Below, in pieces: positions 1 to 7,976 of a stretch of 24,047 bases of DNA. Each line of letters starts with the position of its first letter. The first letter of the stretch is position 1. This stretch comes from Comamonas sp. lk (GTDB lineage: Bacteria > Pseudomonadota > Gammaproteobacteria > Burkholderiales > Burkholderiaceae_C), in contig CAMCJY010000004.1 in NCBI GenBank assembly GCA_945875225.1, positions 1 to 24,047 on the forward strand. Reading direction: 5' to 3'. A program made the translations under genes and the position numbers. Below the pieces are notes generated by a model that had not been told where the DNA came from, did not search any database, and saw only the letters and a list, made by a program, of their open reading frames with translations.

Positions 1-107
1 AACCGCCTGACCCACATCAAGCTAACGGTGACCGCCTTATCATGCCTCGGTTTCTAGCAGGGATGCGGAGCGCTAAGCAAGCTAAGCTAAATGCAGGTAA
101 CTGGCAC

Positions 108-449
108 TTAGTGAATGACGACCGGGTTTTGCGCCAATCCGGCGTATTGTTCCAAGGTCTCCTCGACCTCTTCCTGGGTGGGCATATTCACCTGCCAGGC
201 GACGATGTGTTGCTGAAACAACTCGGCCCAGGAGCCATCTAAATAGACTTCTTTTCCCGAGCGCTTGTCCACGATCTCAAAGCCGTGGCGTGCCAGCATG
301 GGTACACCCTGGGGGTATTGGTCGGTTTTGACGTCGCTCAGGGTGGTATTGCCCTGACCAAGGAATGCGGCGCTGCTGTCAGTTTGCACCTGCGCGTTGG
401 CCAGCATATGGGTCACGGTGAAGCTGTCAGAGTCGTAAAGCGTGTTCAT
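108..449 (-). CDS. DUF3567 family protein
   Basis: This 113-residue protein resembles the small DUF3567 family that is widespread in Burkholderiales and has no known function. The N-terminus (MNTLYDSDSF) and the central stretch GFEIVDKRSGKEVYLDG, followed by an acidic helix (PTQEEVEETLEQY) and a C-terminal PVVIH, fit my recollection of that family. It has no signal peptide or membrane segment, so it is probably cytoplasmic. It is the last of five minus-strand genes, 73 bases after the DUF3108 gene, and may be cotranscribed with it. The ATG at 449 has no clear Shine-Dalgarno sequence just before it. The family call comes from motif memory; the coding status is well supported. Confidence 0.8.
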   Translation of the reverse strand: MNTLYDSDSFTVTHMLANAQVQTDSSAAFLGQGNTTLSDVKTDQYPQGVPMLARHGFEIVDKRSGKEVYLDGSWAELFQQHIVAWQVNMPTQEEVEETLEQYAGLAQNPVVIH

Positions 450-522
450 ACGGAGGCGGCGTTGGCGGTGGAGGCCTTAGCCTAACAGGATTTACGCCGC
501 GCAAGCCGCACAGGGCCCAATA

Positions 523-1797
523 TCAGGGTTTTTGGCTGCGCGTCCAGACCATGTCGATTTCGTCGCCACTGGTCTGCGTCAGGCGTATGCGCAAGGGCAT
601 GCCCTCCAGCTCGGGGGCCAGCCACAGTTCGGCACGGGTGTCGTAGTCGGCCCGGTGCTCGCGCACCAACTTGTAGGCGGTCCATTCCTTGCCCTGGATT
701 TTCAAGCGTTCGGGCGGCTCCAGCAAAAAATCCCAATCCTCGGCTCCGCGCGCACCTATGGTCTGGAACGCCAGCTTGCTGCCGGGCGCGAAGGCCTGTC
801 CATCGGCCGCAAACATGGCCGCCAGTTGCACAAAAATACTGACCTGGTCTTGGGCCAGCGGCAGCAGCGGCACATCCGGCGTATTGGCGCTGAAGCTGAC
901 CTTGCCCTTGTCGCGCTCAAAATGCGCGGCTACTTCGCTGCGCACTTTTTCGCCAAAACGCAGCGGCTCCAGGCCGCGCGCGGTGATGCTGCCCTTGCTG
1001 GTCTGCACTTTGGAGCCTAACAAGAAGTGGCTAATTTCCAGGCGCGCGGTGTAGTTGCCACCTTCATGCAACCAGGACAAATCGCCCGAAACAAAATACT
1101 TAAAGCCTTTGACACTGCCGGCCACGTCGTATTTCAGGCGCACCGAAGGCGGAAACACATAGTTATAGGCTGGTGCCGCTGCCCCTTTTGGGGTGGCTAC
1201 TTGGGCCAAGGCCACAGCAGCATCCGCCGCCGGCGGCGCAGTGACGCTCGCCGATGCAGCCGCCGCTAAAGGCGCAGATGCCGCCGCCGCGGCCATGCTG
1301 GCAGGGGGTGCCTCCGGCGCAGCGGGGGCGGGGGCGGTGGTGCTGGTGGTGGCGCCAGAAGCAGCTGTAGCCGGCGGCGCAGCAGCCTCGTCCGCGTTGG
1401 GCAAAGCGAGCGGCGCAGCTTCGGAGCCAAAGCGCACCGTGTTACCTAGGGGCGGATCGCCCGGCAGGCCGGTATTCGCAGCGGGTGGCGCAATCGGCGC
1501 AGCGGCAGACTTGGGCGCCTTGCTGAGGTCCTGGGACGTCTGCGCGCCAGGGGTGACCTCGCGATTGGCAATGCGGATGCTGCGTGTGCTGAACACGCGC
1601 CCGGCGTCCTCGCCTGCCATGCCCTGGGGCATGTCCGGCAGCAGGCGCGATACGCCGCGCAAAAAAAATAGATGCAGCGAAAGGACTAAGAGCAGCGTCA
1701 ACAGCAAACCCCGCCAGACGCGCGTGCGAAGCTGCGGGCGGTCGCGTGGGCTAGTTCGCGCGGTGTCCGGGCCACCTATGCTGGCTGCGGCGTACAT
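523..1797 (-). CDS. DUF3108 domain protein with membrane anchor and Ala/Pro-rich linker
   Basis: This is a 424-residue protein. A short N-terminal tail with several Arg is followed by one hydrophobic segment (GLLLTLLLVLSLHLFFL, about residues 31-47). Next is a long Ala/Pro/Thr-rich low-complexity linker (about 100-220), then a folded C-terminal domain of roughly 200 residues starting near VRLKYDVAGSVKG that matches DUF3108. This suggests an inner-membrane-anchored periplasmic protein, TonB-like in layout but without a TonB C-terminus. The frame is open further upstream, but those codons overlap the 107-residue gene in another frame. The ATG at 1797 lies one base after that gene's TGA (TGAGATG), which suggests translational coupling. 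Function is unknown; DUF3108 proteins are thought to be envelope-associated. Confidence 0.82.
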   Translation of the reverse strand: MYAAASIGGPDTARTSPRDRPQLRTRVWRGLLLTLLLVLSLHLFFLRGVSRLLPDMPQGMAGEDAGRVFSTRSIRIANREVTPGAQTSQDLSKAPKSAAAPIAPPAANTGLPGDPPLGNTVRFGSEAAPLALPNADEAAAPPATAASGATTSTTAPAPAAPEAPPASMAAAAASAPLAAAASASVTAPPAADAAVALAQVATPKGAAAPAYNYVFPPSVRLKYDVAGSVKGFKYFVSGDLSWLHEGGNYTARLEISHFLLGSKVQTSKGSITARGLEPLRFGEKVRSEVAAHFERDKGKVSFSANTPDVPLLPLAQDQVSIFVQLAAMFAADGQAFAPGSKLAFQTIGARGAEDWDFLLEPPERLKIQGKEWTAYKLVREHRADYDTRAELWLAPELEGMPLRIRLTQTSGDEIDMVWTRSQKP

Positions 1798-1798
1798 C

Positions 1799-2122
1799 TC
1801 AGGGAACGGCAGTCTGCCAGGCTGGCGCCGGCCACTGCATGAGTTCGGCCAGACGGCAGACCACCCAACGCGCCTGGCCTTCGTCGATGACGGCTTCAGG
1901 CCCGCACAAGCCATCCAAACAGCGTTGCAAAACCTGGGCGCTGTCCGCGTCGCTGCGCAATTGCAACTCGGTAGCGGTGCCAGTGAGCATTTGCGCCAGG
2001 TCTTCGCACAATTCATAGTGCGCCGCAACGTGGGCCTGGGGGGCCGAAGGTTTGTGCGCACCGGGCGCCATGTACAAGGCCAAAAACGTCGCCGGGATCA
2101 ATAGCTGGTTGCCTTCAGACAT
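1799..2122 (-). CDS. conserved hypothetical protein, 107 residues
   Basis: This is a soluble protein of 107 residues with no signal peptide or membrane helix. The pattern IPATFLALYMAPG, then HYELCEDLAQML, then EARWVVCRLAEL-like sequence near the end resembles small conserved Burkholderiales proteins that are sometimes annotated loosely as chaperone-activity ATPases, but I see no ATP-binding motif. Three cysteines besides the ELCED one occur in the second half. A good Shine-Dalgarno-like run (AGGGGGGA) precedes the ATG at 2122. It sits 24 bases after the helicase gene and one base before the DUF3108 gene, so the three probably form one transcript. I assign no function. Confidence 0.72.
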   Translation of the reverse strand: MSEGNQLLIPATFLALYMAPGAHKPSAPQAHVAAHYELCEDLAQMLTGTATELQLRSDADSAQVLQRCLDGLCGPEAVIDEGQARWVVCRLAELMQWPAPAWQTAVP

Positions 2123-2146
2123 ACAGTCCCCCCTGATGCCGCAGTT

Positions 2147-3421
2147 TCACACCACCGCAGCCGGCACAGCGGCAGCGCGCAGCTTGTCTTTTTTGCTCGG
2201 GCGCTTGCCCTTGATGCCGCCATGCGGATCCAGCGCGCCGGGCGCGCCAGCCACTGGCGCTGTGGGTGCAGAAGCCGTGGCTTCAAATCCGGGCTCCGTC
2301 TCTAGGCTGACAGACAGCGCTTGGCGTTTGACGATCAGTTGCCAATGCGGCTGGGTGTCCGGGCAAACAAAGCTGATAGCCAGCCCGCTTTCACCGGCGC
2401 GCCCGGTACGGCCAATGCGGTGGGTGTAGTCCTGGGCCGAGCGCGGCAAATCGTAATTCACCACCACCGGCAGTTGCAACACATCGATACCGCGCGCGGC
2501 CAAATCGGTGGCCACGACCACCTGGATGCGTGCGGCCTTGAAGTCCTCCAGCACCTGGCTGCGTTTGCCCTGGCTGAGGTGGCCGTGCAAAGGCTCGGCG
2601 CGCAATCCCGCTTTGCGCAATTTGTCGGCCACGATTTCTGCGGCGTACTGCGTGGCGACAAACACCAACACCCGGCTCCAGTGCGCGCTAGCCATCAAAT
2701 GGCGCAGCAGTCGCGTGCGTTTTTCGCTGTCCACCGCAAAGGCGCGTTGCGTGATATCGGCCTGGGCTGCAACGGCCTGGCGCAAGTCCACGCGCACCGG
2801 CTGCTGTAGCAAAGCCATGGCCCAGCCACTGACTGCCGGCGCAAAGGTGGCCGACAAAAAAAGGCGCTGGCATGGCAGGGGAATGCGCCCCAAAACAGCC
2901 TGCACCTCATCGGCAAAGCCTTGGTCGAGCATGCGATCGGCTTCGTCCAGCACCAGGGTGCGCACGCTGGACAAGGGCAATGCGTTGTGGGCTATGACAT
3001 CGAGCAAGCGGCCAGGCGTGGCCACAACGATGTCGGTGCCGCCGCGCAAACCGCGCAACTGGGGCTGTATCGACACACCGCCAAAAATGACACTCACTTT
3101 GACGCCATAGGGCAGACGCTGGGCCAGGCTTTTGAATACCTCGCCTACCTGGGCTGCCAGTTCACGGGTGGGCACTAGTACCAGCGCGGCGACCAGTTTG
3201 GCCCCTTTGGCGTTGTGCGCAGCGCCTTGTGCGGCAGCCTCGAGCAAGGGCAGGACATAGGCTAGGGTTTTGCCCGAACCTGTGGGCGCGCAGACGAACA
3301 CATCTTGCCCTTGCAAAATCGCTGCGATGCTGCGGGCTTGCACCTCGGTCGCATTAAGCAAGCCAGCATCACGAGCAGCGGCCTGCAAGGGCGGGGACAG
3401 TGCGGAGAAATTGAGGTCCAT
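2147..3421 (-). CDS. DEAD-box ATP-dependent RNA helicase (RhlE/SrmB-like)
   Basis: A 424-residue DEAD-box helicase that would use ATP to unwind or remodel RNA in the cytoplasm, for example in ribosome assembly or mRNA decay. Visible motifs are Walker A APTGSGKT (45-52), PTRELA (84-89), TPGR (135-138), DEAD (159-162), SAT (190-192), ARGID (309-313) and HRIGRTGR (334-341). The Q motif is unusual: ATEVQ instead of the common PTxIQ, with the Gln retained at 28. The short basic C-terminal tail (GKRPSKKDKLR) may bind RNA. The ATG at 3421 (MDLNFSALS) was chosen because the family begins just before the conserved Phe; an upstream in-frame start would add 15 unlikely residues. The subfamily is not certain. 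Confidence 0.93.
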   Translation of the reverse strand: MDLNFSALSPPLQAAARDAGLLNATEVQARSIAAILQGQDVFVCAPTGSGKTLAYVLPLLEAAAQGAAHNAKGAKLVAALVLVPTRELAAQVGEVFKSLAQRLPYGVKVSVIFGGVSIQPQLRGLRGGTDIVVATPGRLLDVIAHNALPLSSVRTLVLDEADRMLDQGFADEVQAVLGRIPLPCQRLFLSATFAPAVSGWAMALLQQPVRVDLRQAVAAQADITQRAFAVDSEKRTRLLRHLMASAHWSRVLVFVATQYAAEIVADKLRKAGLRAEPLHGHLSQGKRSQVLEDFKAARIQVVVATDLAARGIDVLQLPVVVNYDLPRSAQDYTHRIGRTGRAGESGLAISFVCPDTQPHWQLIVKRQALSVSLETEPGFEATASAPTAPVAGAPGALDPHGGIKGKRPSKKDKLRAAAVPAAVV

Positions 3422-3529
3422 GGCGGGTCTGAAAAAAGCGGGCGCTTCGCTGGCACGCCATGGCAAGATTGTGCGTGCAGACCCAGCTTCGCGCGCGTGC
3501 GCTGGCCGGTCTGGGTCAAAAAAAGCGGA

Positions 3530-3835
3530 TTAGGCTTTCTTGGCGTAGGCGCTGCACCAGCCAGATCCTGCGACTTGCTTGCCAGCAAACAAGGGGCAAA
3601 CACCGGCGGCATCACTGGCTTTGCCTTGGAACAATGCGCAGTTGCTGCACTGTTGGCCGGCGGCGTATTTGGGAAATTTGGTTTTGTCCAGTTTGCTGGC
3701 ATCGGCTTTGTAACCCAAGCTAGCTGCATTGGGATCGGACTCTGCCACCATAGGCACAGAAGCAAATACCGCACCTGACACTAGCGCACTAGCGCCTACA
3801 CCCAACTGCAATACGAATTCTCGACGATTTGACAT
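3530..3835 (-). CDS. high-potential iron-sulfur protein (HiPIP), Tat-exported
   Basis: This 101-residue precursor is a periplasmic electron carrier with one high-potential [4Fe-4S] cluster. The N-terminus has a twin-arginine signal (SNRREFVLQLG) with a hydrophobic stretch to about residue 26, as expected for a protein folded with its cluster before export. Four cysteines at 63, 66, 80 and 94 have the HiPIP spacing (CxxC-x13-C-x13-C), and the family's conserved aromatic and Gly residues (GSGWCSAY) surround the last one. Start ATG 3835 was chosen because the Tat signal begins there; upstream in-frame codons are non-family sequence. HiPIPs donate electrons to photosynthetic reaction centres or terminal oxidases; the partner is not visible here. 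Confidence 0.95.
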   Translation of the reverse strand: MSNRREFVLQLGVGASALVSGAVFASVPMVAESDPNAASLGYKADASKLDKTKFPKYAAGQQCSNCALFQGKASDAAGVCPLFAGKQVAGSGWCSAYAKKA

Positions 3836-3979
3836 GTAAAGTTCCAAAAAAAATAGAAATAACCAACGCACTGTGCGCGGCCCCTTATTGTCTTGCCAAA
3901 TTACAAAGCGCAACTTGACGCGAAAGCATACCCTGCAAGACTACTCAGCTAAACGCGGCAGACCCGCAACCAGTGCACA

Positions 3980-5173
3980 TCAGGCCACGGCGCGGCGCGC
4001 CAATATTTCAAAGGCAGGTAAGGTCTTGCCCTCCAGCACCTCCAAAAATGCGCCACCACCCGTGGAAATATAGCCCACCTGCGACTCGATGCCGTATTTG
4101 GCGATCGCGGCCAGTGTGTCGCCTCCGCCAGCAATGCTAAAGGCGCTGGACGCGGCAATTGCCTGCGCAATGGTTTTGGTGCCTTGCTCAAAAGCGGCAA
4201 ACTCAAACACGCCCACCGGGCCGTTCCAAACAATCGTCCCCGCGAGCATCAACTGGTCGGCCAGTAACTGGGCAGTTTGCGGGCCGATGTCCAGGATCAA
4301 GTCGTCATCTTCCACTTCGTTGGAGGCTTTGATGCTGGCAGGCGCATCGGCGGCAAAGGTTTTGGCGGTAACGACATCAGTGGGTATCGGCACCGCCGCG
4401 CCGCGCGCGCGCATGGCTTCGATCACTGCTCGCGCCTGGTCCAATAAATCGGGCTCGGCCAGGCTTTTGCCGATTTTCAGGCCCGCCGCCAACATAAACG
4501 TATTGGCAATACCGCCGCCAACAATAAGCTGGTCCACATTGGCTGCCAGGCTTTTTAGAATAGTGAGTTTGGTGGAGACTTTGGAGCCGGCCACGATAGC
4601 CACCAGCGGCCTGCGCGGGGCCAGGAAGGCCTTGGAAATGGCATCCATTTCAGCAGCCAGCAACGGCCCGGCACAGGCCAGCGCGGCGAACTGGGCGATG
4701 CCGTAGGTACTGGCTTCGGCGCGGTGGGCGGTGCCAAAGGCGTCGTGCACAAAAATGTCGCAAAGCTGCGCCAACTTGCGCGCCAAGGCTTCGTCGTTAT
4801 TTTTTTCACCCACGTTCACGCGGCAGTTTTCCAGCAGCACGACTTCACCGCGACGTACGGCCACGCCGTTCACCCAGTCGCGCAGCAAGGGCACAGGGCG
4901 GCCCAGCAGCTCGGACAGGCGCTGCGCCACCGGTGCGAGCGAGTCTTGGGGACGCCACTGGCCTTCGGTTGGTCGGCCCAGGTGCGAGGTCAGCATGACC
5001 GCAGCCCCGGCGTCCAAAGCCATGCTGATACAGGGAATGCTGGCGCGTATGCGGGTGTCTTCGGTGATGGCGCCGCTGGCATCTTGCGGGACGTTCAGGT
5101 CCGCGCGGATGAATACGCGCATCCCGGCAACCTTGCCCTGGATGCATAAATCTTGAAAACGGATAAGGTTCAT
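3980..5173 (-). CDS. pgk: phosphoglycerate kinase
   Basis: A 397-residue cytoplasmic enzyme of glycolysis and the Calvin cycle: 1,3-bisphosphoglycerate + ADP to 3-phosphoglycerate + ATP. The N-terminal substrate-binding signature RADLNVPQD (23-31), the TSHLGRPTEG segment, GGGIANTF, the nucleotide-site WNGPVGVFEF and the C-terminal SIAGGGDT and STGGGAFLE motifs are all present. The length is normal for bacteria. The gene is not next to gap, pyk or fba in this window. It lies 103 bases after azlD and has its own plausible promoter at 5215-5243. The 144-base gap to the HiPIP gene contains no recognisable feature apart from an A-rich run. Confidence 0.98.
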   Translation of the reverse strand: MNLIRFQDLCIQGKVAGMRVFIRADLNVPQDASGAITEDTRIRASIPCISMALDAGAAVMLTSHLGRPTEGQWRPQDSLAPVAQRLSELLGRPVPLLRDWVNGVAVRRGEVVLLENCRVNVGEKNNDEALARKLAQLCDIFVHDAFGTAHRAEASTYGIAQFAALACAGPLLAAEMDAISKAFLAPRRPLVAIVAGSKVSTKLTILKSLAANVDQLIVGGGIANTFMLAAGLKIGKSLAEPDLLDQARAVIEAMRARGAAVPIPTDVVTAKTFAADAPASIKASNEVEDDDLILDIGPQTAQLLADQLMLAGTIVWNGPVGVFEFAAFEQGTKTIAQAIAASSAFSIAGGGDTLAAIAKYGIESQVGYISTGGGAFLEVLEGKTLPAFEILARRAVA

Positions 5174-5214
5174 GGCCTGCTCAATATGGGGTTAAAAAAT
5201 AGGGTGTGCCGTGG

Positions 5215-5243
5215 ATTTTAGGTAGCGCGCTTAAGCTGCGCAA
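5215..5243 (-). promoter_or_regulatory. candidate sigma-70 promoter for pgk
   Basis: On the minus strand TTGCGC (5243-5238) and TAAAAT (5220-5215) are separated by exactly 17 bases. The -10 matches consensus at five of six positions; the -35 is weak (three of six). The spacing and the position about 42 bases before the pgk ATG support it. It overlaps an imperfect palindrome around GCTTAAGC. Confidence 0.42.
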
Positions 5244-5276
5244 TGCCCCATTACAGCCTACACCTTGCAAGCCACC

Positions 5277-5660
5277 CTACCAATGCAAACCGAGATGTAG
5301 GGGAATGTAAACCGACATGCCCGCCACAATCGTGCCCAGCACCGCTTGCCCGCTGCCGCGCCGCCAGAAAAAGTAGGCCGCACCGGCTAGGGCGCCGTAA
5401 ATGCGGGCATCGGCCAGGGAGTGGATAAAAATGCCTTTAGTCATCACAATTTCCGGCAAGACCACAGCGGCCAGTGCCGCAATCGGCGCATATTGCATGC
5501 CGCGCTGCGCCCAGGCTGGCAGGGTCCAGGGCACATCGGAAATAAAGAAAAAAGAACGCGTTATCACCGTGATGCAGGCCATCAATACAATCGACAAAAA
5601 CGTCCAGGGATCTCCATCGTTCAAACCCAAAGCGCTCAGGTAAGCCATCAGCGATTCCAT
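5277..5660 (-). CDS. azlD: AzlD family branched-chain amino acid export subunit
   Basis: A 127-residue membrane protein with four hydrophobic segments. The TRSFFF motif near residue 25, followed by PAWAQRGMQYAPIAALAAVVLPEI, is typical of AzlD. AzlD works with the larger AzlC in the inner membrane as a LIV-E-type exporter of branched-chain amino acids or analogues. The ATG at 5660 was chosen because GGAGGA lies at good spacing just upstream, inside the end of azlC, and because upstream in-frame codons read azlC DNA in the wrong frame. Only two bases separate the azlC stop from this start. Substrate identity is inferred from the family. Confidence 0.9.
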   Translation of the reverse strand: MESLMAYLSALGLNDGDPWTFLSIVLMACITVITRSFFFISDVPWTLPAWAQRGMQYAPIAALAAVVLPEIVMTKGIFIHSLADARIYGALAGAAYFFWRRGSGQAVLGTIVAGMSVYIPLHLGLHW

Positions 5661-5662
5661 CG

Positions 5663-6394
5663 CTATTCCTCCACGGTGGCCGGCGCCATAGTGGACTCCA
5701 GCAGCAGGCAGAGCAGGACCGACAGCACAATCGCCAACAGAATGTTGAGCTTGAGCGGCAGTGCGTAGGCCATGATGGCCACTACCGCACCGATGCCTGC
5801 GGAAAAAACGCGCATACGGCTGGTGGCCAGCGAGCACAAAATACCGGTCAGGGCCAGCACGCCGGCAAAGCCCAGGCCCCAGGCTGCAGGAATGTAGTTA
5901 GCCAGTACCACGCCCAGGACGCTGCATCCGGTCCAACTGAGCCAATTGACCGTGGCATTGCCTGCCAGATAGGCCATTTGGTCGGCGCGCTCGGCCTCGG
6001 TCGTAGCCGGCACCGGGTAGCGCTTGGTAAACAAGAAATAGGTGAGGTCGGCAACAAAATATCCCACCACCAAACGCTGCGTACGCGGCAAATGCATTAG
6101 ATAACTGCGCAGGTGTGCACTAAAAACCACAAAACGCAGGTTCACGCAAAAAGCGGTCGCCAAAATCACCCACAAAGGTGCCCCCGCCCCGATCAGAGGA
6201 ATGGCCGCCAATTGGGAACTACCAGCGAAAACCAAAAGTGCCATGGCCAGCACATCAGGCGTACGCATGCCAGAAGTGGCCATGGCGACCCCGGTCATCA
6301 AGCCCCAGGCGGCGATACCCGGCGCGACCGTCAGCATTTCCATAAAACCTTGGCGGTAAGCCGGGTTTTGCCGTTGACTTCGGGAGAAAAACAT
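5663..6394 (-). CDS. azlC: AzlC family branched-chain amino acid permease
   Basis: A 243-residue polytopic inner-membrane protein with the AzlC pattern: an amphipathic N-terminus, VAPGIAAWGLMTGVAM, VFAGSSQLAAIPL, NLRFVVFSAHLRSYL and GNATVNWLSWTGCSVLG. It is the main subunit of the AzlCD exporter. The ATG at 6394 overlaps the fmt stop (TGATG), so translation is probably coupled to fmt; a TTG one codon earlier is the alternative start. It forms a unit def-fmt-azlC-azlD. Coupling an amino-acid exporter to formyl-Met genes is not the arrangement I would expect, and no functional link can be shown from sequence. Confidence 0.92.
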   Translation of the reverse strand: MFFSRSQRQNPAYRQGFMEMLTVAPGIAAWGLMTGVAMATSGMRTPDVLAMALLVFAGSSQLAAIPLIGAGAPLWVILATAFCVNLRFVVFSAHLRSYLMHLPRTQRLVVGYFVADLTYFLFTKRYPVPATTEAERADQMAYLAGNATVNWLSWTGCSVLGVVLANYIPAAWGLGFAGVLALTGILCSLATSRMRVFSAGIGAVVAIMAYALPLKLNILLAIVLSVLLCLLLESTMAPATVEE

Positions 6395-7401
6395 CAAGGC
6401 GCCTGCAGCGCTACAGGGCTGTCAAAACACAGGCCGGTTGCTAATGCATGGCCTTGAAGGTAGTCCGCCACCGCCAGGCGCTTGCCGCCGGGGCGCTGCA
6501 CATGGGTGATGCGCAAGCAAGTGCCCGCACCTGCAGCCACCAGCAGACCCTGCGGGCCGCTGCCCAGCAGCAAGCCGGGGCGCGCCTGACCCGCTGCCAA
6601 AGCCATGGTTTCTTCAGGCGCAAGAACCTGGGCACCCCAGACTTTCAAGGCCTCACCAGCCAGACGGGTGCTAGCGCCAGGAAAGGGGTCGAAGGCGCGT
6701 ACTTTGCGAGCGATCTGCTCGGCTGGTTGCTGCCAATCCATCGTAGCTTCGGCCTTGTCAATTTTGTGCGCATAGCAAACACCTTCTTCAGTTTGCGCAC
6801 GCCCATGCAAGGCGGCCGGGTTGTCCAGGGCTTGCACCATTAACCGCCCACCCCGCTCGGCCAGTGCATCATGCAACACGGCGGTGCTGGCATCGGGCGC
6901 TATCGCAATCCGCTCTTGCAATAGCATGGGCCCGGTATCCAGGCCCGCGTCCATTTGCATGATGGTGATACCGGACTCGACGTCACCGGCTTCAATGGCG
7001 CGGTGGATGGGCGCAGCGCCGCGCCAACGCGGCAGCAATGAGGCATGGATATTGAAACACCCCCACTGGCCAGAACCGGCCATAGCGTCCAACACCCATT
7101 GGGGTAAGAGCAAACCGTAGGCGACGACCACCATGGCCTCTGCGCGGGCCTGGCTGATCAGGTCTTGGGCGGCCTGCGCCTCCAAAGCAAATTTGCCGTC
7201 CAAGCGCAGACTGGCGGGTTGCGCCAGGGCTAAGTGCTGCGCCTGGGCGAACTGCTTAACCGCGGAGGGCTGCAACTTCATGCCTCGCCCGCCCGGGCGG
7301 TCTGGCTGGGTCAGCACCAGGGCGATCTCGTGCCCCGCTGCATGTAGATGCGCGAGTGCAACCCGGGCAAATTCCGGGGTGCCTGCAAATACCAGCCTCA
7401 A
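6394..7401 (-). CDS. fmt: methionyl-tRNA formyltransferase
   Basis: The 335-residue enzyme transfers a formyl group from 10-formyl-tetrahydrofolate to Met-tRNAfMet for initiation. The N-terminal LVFAGTPEFA, the folate/catalytic segment FNIHASLLPRWRGAAPI and MDAGLDTGPM are present. The catalytic set corresponds to N117, H119 and D155 by spacing with the E. coli enzyme. The C-terminal OB-like domain follows. The start is a TTG at 7401, read as Met: it overlaps the def stop by four bases (TTGA), has AGGA about eight bases upstream, and places the family N-terminus correctly. No ATG or GTG fits as well. The gene is coupled to def upstream and azlC downstream. Confidence 0.96.
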   Translation of the reverse strand: MRLVFAGTPEFARVALAHLHAAGHEIALVLTQPDRPGGRGMKLQPSAVKQFAQAQHLALAQPASLRLDGKFALEAQAAQDLISQARAEAMVVVAYGLLLPQWVLDAMAGSGQWGCFNIHASLLPRWRGAAPIHRAIEAGDVESGITIMQMDAGLDTGPMLLQERIAIAPDASTAVLHDALAERGGRLMVQALDNPAALHGRAQTEEGVCYAHKIDKAEATMDWQQPAEQIARKVRAFDPFPGASTRLAGEALKVWGAQVLAPEETMALAAGQARPGLLLGSGPQGLLVAAGAGTCLRITHVQRPGGKRLAVADYLQGHALATGLCFDSPVALQAP

Positions 7402-7907
7402 CGCACGTCCTCGCGCCGGGCTTTGAGCATTTTGGTCTTGATACGGTTGCGCTTGAGGGGAGAAAGATATTCCACAAACACCTTGCCCAGCAAATGGTCC
7501 ATTTCGTGCTGCACGCAGACGGCCAGCAAATCGCAAGCCTCAATGACCCGGCTCTTGCCCTGCGCGTCCAAAGCGCGCACATGCACCGCGTCAAAACGCT
7601 CCACCCCGTCGTAAATGCCGGGCACCGACAAACAGCCTTCTTCGTTGAGGCGCTTGCCGGGACTGGTCCAAACGAGTTCGGGGTTGATCAGCACCAGGGG
7701 TTGGTCGCGCTCCTGCGACACATCGACGACGATCAGACGCTCGTGCACATCCACCTGAGTGGCCGCCAGACCAATGCCACTGGCCTCGTACATGGTTTGC
7801 AACATGTCACTGACCAATAGGCGCACCCGCGCATCCACGGCAGTCACCGGCTTGGCCACGGTATGCAAACGCGGGTCGGGATAACAAAGTATGGAAAGTA
7901 AAGCCAT
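7398..7907 (-). CDS. def: peptide deformylase
   Basis: This 169-residue metalloenzyme removes the N-formyl group from nascent proteins at the ribosome. All three family motifs are intact: GIGLAATQV (44-52), EGCLSVP (90-96) and HEMDHL (134-139), giving metal ligands C92, H134 and H138 and catalytic E135. The N-terminus MALLSILCYPDPRL is canonical, so ATG 7907 is secure even though the upstream bases (CATTCCTTTTTTC) have no evident Shine-Dalgarno sequence. It is the first gene of def-fmt-azlC-azlD and is divergent from the 8061 gene, in line with the common Burkholderiales arrangement near dprA. Confidence 0.97.
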   Translation of the reverse strand: MALLSILCYPDPRLHTVAKPVTAVDARVRLLVSDMLQTMYEASGIGLAATQVDVHERLIVVDVSQERDQPLVLINPELVWTSPGKRLNEEGCLSVPGIYDGVERFDAVHVRALDAQGKSRVIEACDLLAVCVQHEMDHLLGKVFVEYLSPLKRNRIKTKMLKARREDVR

Positions 7908-7976
7908 GAAAAAAGGAATGAGAAGACCCTGTATTTTCTCTTTTTTGGCTACTTGGCTCCTAAATGAATGAAATTT

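Noticed and set aside
1..107. Left-edge sequence with repeated GCTAAGC units
   Set aside because: It contains only two short near-tandem copies and no gene, tRNA fold or terminator that I could support.
1798..2061. N-terminal extension of the DUF3108 protein
   Set aside because: It overlaps the well-formed 107-residue gene in another frame, while ATG 1797 places the membrane anchor normally.
1193..2104. Long plus-strand open frame (303 codons)
   Set aside because: It is antisense to the DUF3108 and 107-residue genes and reads their GC-rich, Ala-rich coding DNA; it has no recognisable domain.
3479..3519. GACCCAG/CTGGGTC inverted repeat with an adjacent A run as a terminator
   Set aside because: The T run lies before, not after, the hairpin on the minus strand, and the 24-base-plus loop is long; it does not fit an intrinsic terminator in either direction.
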